Made by a program: the position numbers and the translations under genes
Origin: Candidatus Poseidoniaceae archaeon
GTDB taxonomy: Archaea; Thermoplasmatota; Poseidoniia; Poseidoniales; Poseidoniaceae
Reading direction: 5' to 3'
DNA length: 5,307 bases
Assembly (NCBI GenBank): GCA_022451835.1
Contig: JAKUNX010000056.1
Coordinates: 5,190 to 10,496, forward strand
The notes under the pieces: generated by a model
What the model saw: the letters and a program-made list of their open reading frames with translations, nothing else
The model's database searches: none
What the model was told of the DNA's origin: nothing
Part shown: positions 1 through 5,251 of the stretch, piece after piece
Numbering within the stretch: the stretch's first letter is position 1
How the letters are laid out: the number at the start of each line of letters is the position of its first letter

Positions 1-1
1 T

Positions 2-364
2 AAAGCGCCGAGAACCTATGCTCACAAAAAGGCCACTTCAACATTGAGGGGTGGTCCTTGGATTTGGCGCTATCACGCAGTATTGTTAGCGCTTGGTGAA
101 GCGAGAATTTACGGAGACGAAGCACTCGGAAAAAAAGCGCAAAATTGGCTTAATGATGTCTCAAGAATCCAAGCCCATTTAGGGGTTTTGCGACTATGGA
201 AATCAGGATTGTGGGGCGGTATTATCGGTGCAGTAATCGCATTTTTCGCATGGCGCATGGAGACGGTTTCACCTACTATAGCAGGAATTTCAGGAGCGCT
301 TTGTTTGGTTGGCGCATTGGCTTGTAATATGATATATTGGGCTAAAGACCCACAACCATACTAA
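2..364 (+). CDS. C-terminal part of an unrecognised membrane protein (5' end outside window)
   Basis: The frame is open from base 2 to the TAA at 362-364 and gives 120 visible residues. There is no ATG or GTG in frame; the first possible start is a TTG at 44, so the gene most likely begins upstream of the window and this is its 3' end. The visible part starts basic and polar (KAPRTYAHKK), passes through a probably helical soluble stretch, then has two hydrophobic segments at about visible residues 69-85 (GLWGGIIGAVIAFFAWR) and 93-114 (AGISGALCLVGALACNMIYW), and ends in the short tail KDPQPY. That suggests a helical hairpin anchoring a soluble domain, or the last two helices of a polytopic protein. 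I do not recognise the family and assign no function. Its stop overlaps the stop of the convergent MscS gene by 4 bases, which supports both being real. The alternative is a short 106-residue gene starting at TTG 44. Confidence 0.6.
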   Translation, partial: KAPRTYAHKKATSTLRGGPWIWRYHAVLLALGEARIYGDEALGKKAQNWLNDVSRIQAHLGVLRLWKSGLWGGIIGAVIAFFAWRMETVSPTIAGISGALCLVGALACNMIYWAKDPQPY

Positions 365-1527
365 CTGCTCTGTTTTCTAATTCTGTTATCATAGAAACTC
401 AAATCGTGATCTCTTGCAAGTTGCATTATTTCGAGTAAGAATTTTTCTTTCTCTTGGCGCTCATCTGCTCCGCCTTGAACATCCCAATACAGGTTTAATG
501 ACACGTCAATTGAAGTTGCTGAAATATCGTTGACTCGACACCAAGATGAGTCTTCATTCATCGTTGCAGCATTTTCTTGGATTGATTTCAACACATCATC
601 GCGAAAAGCCTCAACTTTATCTGGATTAGAATTGATGTCAAAATGAAGCATAGTTTGCCATCTTCGCCATCTTCGCTTGCCAAAGTTTTCCACAGGAGTG
701 CTTACTAAGTTAGCATTAGGAATAGTGATTACAGTATCGATTCCGGTTCTAATTAGTGTGGTTCTAAGATTAATTTCAATTACTTCGCCCTCTGATGTTC
801 CGACAACTACCCAATCACCAACCTTGAATGGTCTGTCAAGTAATACGGTTAGTGCACCAAAGAAATTAGAAATCGTATCTTTAGCTGCTAAGGCCAAAGC
901 AAGACCAGAAATACCCAAACCAGCAATCAGTGATGTTAAGTTTAGGCCAACAGCATCAGCAATAAATATCGCACCGATGAAAACAATGAAGAATCTTAAC
1001 ACGCTTTCTAAAGCACTGACTAAGGTTTTGTCAGTACCGTCACTGACGCCATCGCTATCAATAATAGCAACAACATCCTGTACTACATTGACTAATCTAA
1101 ATGCCCAAATTACCACCGCCAATGCGATAATAAATTGAAATATATTTGGTAGGATAGTAAGCATTATTTCTGGCATTTCATAGGTAGAAGAACCCTCTTC
1201 GATAGAATTGACTAATTGCAGTGATAGAATGTATGAAACTCCTGCGCCAATAGCACTGCCAAGGGCTTTATCTGACTGTTTGACAGTCTTAGTTTGAAGG
1301 TTTTCTGAACGTATTATTTTGGTGAGTAGAGAGGGTGCGAAAGCCATGGTTAGAAATCTAACGATTACTCCAGCAATAATGATGCCTAAAATTGCTAGAA
1401 TTGTCATTTCATTTATTCCGACAGATTCCGCTGCTTGGTTAGCAATATCGTCTTCGACCATGCTTACTGCAATCAGTCTGTGATTTAGAGATATTCTAAG
1501 AAAATCATGACTCACAGTTTGGTTCAT
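361..1527 (-). CDS. mscS: MscS-family small-conductance mechanosensitive ion channel
   Basis: Membrane channel that opens under lateral tension and releases solutes during hypo-osmotic shock. Of 388 residues, hydrophobic segments lie at about 42-62, 88-107 (weak), 125-146 and 176-196. They are followed by the family's pore-lining helix at about 197-230 (LTSLIAGLGISGLALALAAK, then the NFFGALTVLLDRPF turn), which lines up well with E. coli MscS TM3 and its RPF motif. The beta domain follows at about 235-280 (KVGDWVVVG, ITIPNANLVSTPVENF), then the alpha/beta C-terminal domain to about 380. It is about 100 residues longer than E. coli MscS (286), mainly from an added N-terminal helix and loop. 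The start is uncertain: the first ATG (1525-1527) adds 22 polar residues, whereas Met23 (1459-1461; MVEDDIANQ) resembles the short acidic N-terminus of MscS and sits downstream of an AT-rich promoter-like stretch. Divergent from the ArsC-like gene. Confidence 0.93.
   Translation of the reverse strand: MNQTVSHDFLRISLNHRLIAVSMVEDDIANQAAESVGINEMTILAILGIIIAGVIVRFLTMAFAPSLLTKIIRSENLQTKTVKQSDKALGSAIGAGVSYILSLQLVNSIEEGSSTYEMPEIMLTILPNIFQFIIALAVVIWAFRLVNVVQDVVAIIDSDGVSDGTDKTLVSALESVLRFFIVFIGAIFIADAVGLNLTSLIAGLGISGLALALAAKDTISNFFGALTVLLDRPFKVGDWVVVGTSEGEVIEINLRTTLIRTGIDTVITIPNANLVSTPVENFGKRRWRRWQTMLHFDINSNPDKVEAFRDDVLKSIQENAATMNEDSSWCRVNDISATSIDVSLNLYWDVQGGADERQEKEKFLLEIMQLARDHDLSFYDNRIRKQSS
1480..1512. 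promoter_or_regulatory. Candidate AT-rich promoter between the divergent MscS and ArsC-like genes
   Basis: This AT-rich stretch (core GATTTAGAGATATTCTAAG, 1482-1500) is the most promoter-like DNA near the two divergent starts. On the minus strand the TATA-like CTCTAAATC lies about 21-29 bases upstream of Met23 of MscS, the spacing expected of an archaeal TATA box serving a leaderless transcript. On the plus strand it would give the ArsC-like gene a leader of roughly 35-40 bases. The match to a TATA consensus is weak, and the stretch is coding if MscS starts at 1527, so this is a tentative call. Confidence 0.22.
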
Positions 1528-1538
1528 TAACTACCGTC

Positions 1539-1547
1539 AAAGAAGAA
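1539..1547 (+). promoter_or_regulatory. Weak purine-rich ribosome binding site of the ArsC-like gene
   Basis: AAAGAAGAA ends 5 bases before the ATG at 1553. It is purine-rich but has no GGAGG or GAGGTG core, so it is at best a weak Shine-Dalgarno site. It supports the ATG at 1553, which also matches the usual N-terminus of the family (a short strand, then NPxCSKSR). Confidence 0.3.
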
Positions 1548-1552
1548 TTACC

Positions 1553-1873
1553 ATGCGACTATATCACAATCCAAGATGCTCAAAATCAAGACAAGCCTTA
1601 GCAATACTCGTCGAGCGAAATCTAGAATTTGAAGACTATCGTTATCTTGAACATGGTATTGCTGCAGAGGATATTGAACTGTTACTTGGACTTGAAGGTT
1701 TGATTAGGAAACAAGAACTAGATAAATCGTTGAGTTTTGATTTGAATAATCATGATGTTGTCCGTAAATTATTGCAAGACAATCCGAAGGCATTAGAGCG
1801 TCCAATATTGATCAAAGATGGCCGAGCAGTCATTGGAAGACCACCCGAAAACATCCTCGATTTGCTCGATTAG
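1553..1873 (+). CDS. ArsC/YfgD-family arsenate reductase-like protein (glutaredoxin-dependent type)
   Basis: A small cytoplasmic thioredoxin-fold protein of 106 residues. The N-terminus RLYHNPRCSKSRQAL carries the catalytic cysteine (Cys9) in the NPxCSKSR loop of the ArsC/Spx superfamily. The three arginines that bind the oxyanion in E. coli ArsC (R60, R94, R107) appear as Arg52 (LIRKQ), Arg83 (ERPILI) and Arg96 (VIGRPPE). The ending GRPPENILDLL is typical of the YfgD branch. At 106 residues it is shorter than plasmid ArsC (141) but near YfgD length. The family reaction is glutathione/glutaredoxin-dependent reduction of arsenate to arsenite, but many YfgD-type members have no proven arsenate activity. 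There is no arsR, arsB/acr3 or arsA gene in the window, so arsenic resistance is not supported by context. It starts 25 bases from the divergent MscS start and ends 58 bases before the peptidase gene, with which it may be co-transcribed. Confidence 0.88.
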   Translation: MRLYHNPRCSKSRQALAILVERNLEFEDYRYLEHGIAAEDIELLLGLEGLIRKQELDKSLSFDLNNHDVVRKLLQDNPKALERPILIKDGRAVIGRPPENILDLLD

Positions 1874-1931
1874 CAAACATCCCATCACGCGACGGCTTCA
1901 AGAACTCAAAGCACTTCGCTGACATGATAGG

Positions 1932-4115
1932 ATGTCCGCGAATCGCAAAACTCCCATTATTGCTCTTAAGACTAGACCGTCATTTGGCTTCTTGATATGT
2001 CTGCCACTGCTTCTTTCATTGATGACGCCTATGGTTGCATCCACGATTGCGCAAGACGAACCGACTACTGGCACCGCTCCTGAAGACGTGTGGTCAGATG
2101 ATTACATCAACGATATCTTCCCTTGGGCGCCAGCCGGTGACGATATTTTACAATTCAAGCAATACCATACTTATGAGACAATGAAGACTCGTATGATGCG
2201 ACTTGCACAGGAAAATCCAGACATATTCGAGTATCATGAGGGTATGAATGGTGGAACTAATGCAAGAGGCGAAGAGGTAACTGCTAATGCTTACGAAGGT
2301 TGGTATTATGGTAATCCTTCACCTTGGATGAAGATCACTAAAGACGTCCAAGACGGTGATTACAATCCATTCGTGGGAGACAATGGAAACTATCCAGACC
2401 GTCATGACGTAATGATTGTGGGTAACCATCACGCAAGAGAGTGGATGTCAGTACAGGTACCAATGCTTCAGTTAGAAGTCATCGCTTTTTCATACGGAAA
2501 CATAGCTTACGACAATGACGGCGATGGCCGAGTCGATGAAGATGGCTGGGGCGATACTGATGGCGATGGAGTATTGGATGATGACGGTGACTGTACCGGT
2601 ATGGCCGTACAATATCAAGATTCAAACGGTGACGGAGTCAATTGCGGACCCGGTGACCACGGTGTTGACGAAGATTACTCTGAACAGTTCATTACTGATT
2701 TAGTTAACATGAGGGAGATTTATCTTATTCCAATGCTGAACACGGATGGCAACATCTACGATCGTGAAGTGTACATGCCAGGCCAATGCCCTGGAGAAGA
2801 AGCTTGGGAATGCTCGGCGGCTGGTTGGAGAAAGAACCTCCGCGACAACACTGTCACAGGTGTCACACCAATTCCAGACCTTGACGAATCTGTTGATGAA
2901 GGATGCGATGGTGTCGACCTTAATCGCAACTATCAGTTTGAATGGGGCGCTCCTCTTGGTGCCACAGGACCTTTAGTCCCAGGCGCGTGTTATGCGGGTC
3001 AAAATAACGATGTCTACAACGGGCCGGTGGATACGGTGGACCAAGACGGTGACAACCGGCTGAACGAAGACCACGTCGACGGCAAAGACGACGACGGTGA
3101 CGGTTTGACCGATGAAGATTGGCTGGGCGGCAATTCAGAGCCGGAAACCAAATTCATTCAAGACATGACTGAAATGAACGATGACGATGGCGACGGTGCG
3201 AGTGAGTTCAAGTCAACTATAACCCACCATTCATATTCAGAACTAATTTTGTGGCCGTGGGGACACTGTTCAGACTGCCAGAGTCCAGATCATTATCAGT
3301 TGCAATACCATGGTCAGAAGATGGCTGACATGACACTTTATGCAAACCTTCAATCTTCTTCTTTGTATCCAACTTCAGGAGATTTCTGTGATTGGCATTA
3401 TGGTGTTCATGGTTCATATTGTTACACAAGTGAAATTGGTACCGCTTTCCATCAGCATCCCGATGACATCGATCACATTGCTGTGAGAAATTTGGGATTA
3501 GGTTTCTACATTGCTGAAATTGCAGATAACCCTAGAGAGCGTGCTGATGACGGGTTAGCAAATTTATCCGCGAATCAACTTGATAAACCTGAAGAACTAC
3601 TTCCACTCAGCAAAGGCGATATACCGGTTGACATATGTGTAGCCACTGGTTTTGATTATTCACTCGATGAAGACGTTTCTCATGTCATGTACAGGATTGT
3701 AAAACCCAGTCGCGCTCAAAGTGACTACGGCCCTAGAGAGTGGTCGACTACTGCTTGGTCAAAGTCTCCGTTTGAAGTAGATTCTAGTGACTCATGTACT
3801 CTGGGCAACGGAGACAATGGTACAGTATTAACTTCAAGCCTACCTATCCCTGACAATATTGCTGGAGAAGTACACTACAAGGCGATGCTAGGTACATTAA
3901 GCGGAGGTAATTTGTATCTATTTCCAACAAGCGGAGATTATTATGTCTTAGAACTAGACTATCGTGCAGATTACGGTGGTTTGTTTGGCGCCCTATTCAT
4001 GTTCTTCATCGTTGCTGGATTTGTTTGGGGCGGACTAGCTGTTTGTTTGCGCATGATGTTGGTCGATGAAAATGACAAGGAATTTACTGAAGCCATCTTG
4101 GAGGACGGCGGTTAA
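1932..4115 (+). CDS. Secreted, membrane-anchored M14 zinc carboxypeptidase with Asp-rich calcium-loop inserts
   Basis: Predicted metallocarboxypeptidase removing C-terminal residues from external peptides. Residues 1-40 form a signal peptide (basic start, hydrophobic core 18-35, likely cut after ASTIA). The M14 domain starts near 75 with almost no propeptide and runs to about 535. By alignment with carboxypeptidase A, zinc ligands are His167 and Glu170 (HHAREW) and His433 (HHSYSEL). Arg300 (GWRKN) matches R127, Asn331-Arg332 (VDLNRNY) match N144-R145, Tyr479 matches Y248 and Glu501 (YTSEIG) matches the catalytic E270. Cys486 takes the place of I255 in the specificity pocket, so specificity is not predicted. 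DxDxDG-type loops interrupt the domain at 193-248, 369-396 and 416-425. A probable beta domain spans about 560-680, then a membrane helix (683-706) and an acidic cytoplasmic tail. Twelve ectodomain cysteines suggest disulfides. At 727 residues it is much longer than the roughly 300-residue catalytic core. The symporter gene follows after 14 bases. Confidence 0.93.
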   Translation: MSANRKTPIIALKTRPSFGFLICLPLLLSLMTPMVASTIAQDEPTTGTAPEDVWSDDYINDIFPWAPAGDDILQFKQYHTYETMKTRMMRLAQENPDIFEYHEGMNGGTNARGEEVTANAYEGWYYGNPSPWMKITKDVQDGDYNPFVGDNGNYPDRHDVMIVGNHHAREWMSVQVPMLQLEVIAFSYGNIAYDNDGDGRVDEDGWGDTDGDGVLDDDGDCTGMAVQYQDSNGDGVNCGPGDHGVDEDYSEQFITDLVNMREIYLIPMLNTDGNIYDREVYMPGQCPGEEAWECSAAGWRKNLRDNTVTGVTPIPDLDESVDEGCDGVDLNRNYQFEWGAPLGATGPLVPGACYAGQNNDVYNGPVDTVDQDGDNRLNEDHVDGKDDDGDGLTDEDWLGGNSEPETKFIQDMTEMNDDDGDGASEFKSTITHHSYSELILWPWGHCSDCQSPDHYQLQYHGQKMADMTLYANLQSSSLYPTSGDFCDWHYGVHGSYCYTSEIGTAFHQHPDDIDHIAVRNLGLGFYIAEIADNPRERADDGLANLSANQLDKPEELLPLSKGDIPVDICVATGFDYSLDEDVSHVMYRIVKPSRAQSDYGPREWSTTAWSKSPFEVDSSDSCTLGNGDNGTVLTSSLPIPDNIAGEVHYKAMLGTLSGGNLYLFPTSGDYYVLELDYRADYGGLFGALFMFFIVAGFVWGGLAVCLRMMLVDENDKEFTEAILEDGG
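2508..2675 (+). other. Asp-rich calcium-loop insert 1 in the M14 peptidase (residues 193-248)
   Basis: Between the zinc motif HAREW and the NTDGN segment the protein carries successive Asp/Gly loops: DNDGDGRVDED, DTDGDGVLDDDGD, and QDSNGDGVNCG followed by GVDED. These resemble the DxDxDG calcium loops of EF-hand, dockerin and thrombospondin type-3 repeats. Cys221 and Cys238 lie inside and may form a local disulfide. The role is inferred: calcium-dependent folding or stability outside the cell. Confidence 0.75.
3036..3119 (+). other. Asp-rich calcium-loop insert 2 in the M14 peptidase (residues 369-396)
   Basis: A second run of Asp-rich loops (DQDGDNRLNED, then DDDGDGLTDED) lies between the substrate-binding LNRNY motif and the SEPET segment that precedes the third zinc ligand. 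The DNA here is visibly more GC-rich than its surroundings (about 62% GC over 3021-3110) and favours GAC, GTG, CTG, CGG and ACG codons. Confidence 0.7.
3177..3206 (+). other. Short calcium-loop motif 3 in the M14 peptidase (residues 416-425)
   Basis: NDDDGDGASE forms one more DxDxDG-like loop, seven residues before the zinc ligand His433. It is a single motif and could simply be an acidic surface loop; its closeness to the active site makes a structural calcium site plausible. Confidence 0.5.
3978..4049 (+). other. C-terminal membrane anchor of the M14 peptidase (residues 683-706)
   Basis: GLFGALFMFFIVAGFVWGGL and the next few residues form one hydrophobic helix near the C-terminus. It is followed by an Arg and then a short acidic tail (VDENDKEFTEAILEDGG). 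With the N-terminal signal peptide this predicts a type I topology: catalytic domain outside, about 20 residues inside. Confidence 0.85.
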
Positions 4116-4118
4116 GCC

Positions 4119-4124
4119 GAGGTG
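4119..4124 (+). promoter_or_regulatory. Shine-Dalgarno site of the NSS symporter gene
   Basis: GAGGTG lies 5 bases before the ATG at 4130, just after the peptidase TAA (4113-4115). It is complementary to the CACCTC of the 16S rRNA 3' end and is the best ribosome binding site in the window. It fixes the start of the symporter and fits translation of a downstream gene in a shared mRNA. Confidence 0.75.
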
Positions 4125-4129
4125 TTATT

Positions 4130-5251
4130 ATGGCCCAGTCGGATCAGTTTAACGGCCGTTTAGGTCTTATTTTTGCATCAATTGGAGCAGCTATTGGAAC
4201 TGGAAACATTTGGCGATTCCCAAGAATGGTTGGCGCTAATGGTGGCGGAACTTTTCTCATTCCATGGCTAATTTTCCTATTTGCTTGGTCGATACCCTTG
4301 GTTATCGCAGAATTCGCAATGGGTAAGCGTAGTAGAACTGGAACGATTGGAACCTTCAGAATTTTTGCTGGTAAAAAGTTCGCTTGGATGGGCCTTTGGA
4401 CCGCATGGATTTCAACCGCGATTGGCTTCTATTATGCAATTGTTGCCGGTTGGACAATCAAATATTTTCAACTTGGAATTACCGGTGGATTAACTGGAGA
4501 CGGTGTCGATACCACTGAGGTTTGGAATGCTTTCTTACAATCACCTGGCCAAGTTATTTTCTTCCAATTCATCGTTATCGTACTAACCCTTGCTGCGATA
4601 TGGAAAGGTGCTAAAGCAATCGAAAAGGTCAATGTTGTCTTGATGATTTCACTATTCGTTCTACTATTCATGTCTCTATTCCTTTCATTATGGATGGACT
4701 TTGAAGACGGAACTTTAGACGGGGCTATTTTCATGTTCTCTGTTGATACTAGTTTACTGTTTGAGCCAGAAATATGGATTAATGCATTATCGCAATCAGC
4801 CTGGTCTTGTTCTGCAGGAATGGGTATGGCAATCACTTATGCGGTATACATGAGAAAAGATGAGGATACAGTTCTCAATGCATTCACTATGGGACTTGCT
4901 AACAACAGCATTTCCATCATTGCTGGACTTGCAGTACTATCCTCGATTTTCGCAGTTAGCAGCGACCCACTGGCTACCGTAACTGGCGGTTCATCAGCAA
5001 TTACCTTCCTTGCACTTCCAGAAGTTTTCGCTCAAGCACCAGGTGGCTCAATTGGGCCATTTGTTATGATGGCAGGATTCTTCCTTGCGTTATCATTTGC
5101 TGCCCTTACATCGATGATTTCAACCGTTGAATTATGTGTAAGAAACTTCGTTGACCATGGTTACAACCGTGAGCGCTCAGTAGCAATCACAGGTCTTGCT
5201 TTGTTCATATTCGGACTGCCATCAGCAGTAGTGTGGATCAAACTTGCTTGA
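4130..5251 (+). CDS. NSS/SNF-family sodium-dependent amino acid symporter, apparently shortened at the C-terminus
   Basis: Inner-membrane Na+-coupled symporter of the LeuT fold; family substrates are amino acids or related amines, and the exact one cannot be read here. TM1 holds the broken-helix motif GAAIGTGNIWRFP (residues 19-31), equivalent to GNAVGLGNFLRFP of LeuT. TM2 is about 41-65 and TM3 86-112. TM4 and TM5 lie at 140-160 and 166-188. TM6 has the unwound region SQSAWSCSAGMGMAITYAVY (221-240), TM7 is 250-277, TM8 has FFLALSFAALTSMIS (317-331) as in LeuT FFLLLFFAGLTSSI, and TM9 is about 349-370. The protein then stops at TGA 5249-5251, 373 residues in all, whereas the family is usually about 430-520 residues with 11-12 helices. 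Past the TGA the frame stays open to the window end and reads ARVAFPEFVEVQAHIWGY, whose end resembles the NQDxVWG segment often found before TM10. A nonsense mutation, sequence error or true short form are all possible. Confidence 0.9.
   Translation: MAQSDQFNGRLGLIFASIGAAIGTGNIWRFPRMVGANGGGTFLIPWLIFLFAWSIPLVIAEFAMGKRSRTGTIGTFRIFAGKKFAWMGLWTAWISTAIGFYYAIVAGWTIKYFQLGITGGLTGDGVDTTEVWNAFLQSPGQVIFFQFIVIVLTLAAIWKGAKAIEKVNVVLMISLFVLLFMSLFLSLWMDFEDGTLDGAIFMFSVDTSLLFEPEIWINALSQSAWSCSAGMGMAITYAVYMRKDEDTVLNAFTMGLANNSISIIAGLAVLSSIFAVSSDPLATVTGGSSAITFLALPEVFAQAPGGSIGPFVMMAGFFLALSFAALTSMISTVELCVRNFVDHGYNRERSVAITGLALFIFGLPSAVVWIKLA

Noticed and set aside
677..1138. A 153-codon open frame antisense to the MscS gene.
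   Set aside because: It lies wholly inside a well-supported MscS coding region and its product is Thr/Ser/Ile/Lys-rich low-complexity sequence typical of the reverse strand of a membrane-protein gene.
1874..1931. Looked for a promoter or terminator between the ArsC-like gene and the peptidase gene.
   Set aside because: No TATA-like element at about -26, no T-run and no stable inverted repeat was visible, so co-transcription with the upstream gene remains possible but unproven.
1924..1934. An ATG at 1924 just upstream of the peptidase start.
   Set aside because: It is in a different frame from the signal peptide; the ATG at 1932 leads directly into a convincing n-region and hydrophobic core.
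2515..2976. Short plus-strand open frames inside the peptidase gene.
   Set aside because: They are out-of-frame readings of Asp/Gly codons in the M14 gene (for example the Met-rich MTAMAESMKMAG), with no independent start signal.
4468..4836. A 122-codon minus-strand open frame inside the symporter gene.
   Set aside because: The plus-strand frame carries clear LeuT-fold motifs throughout; the reverse frame shows no recognisable domain.
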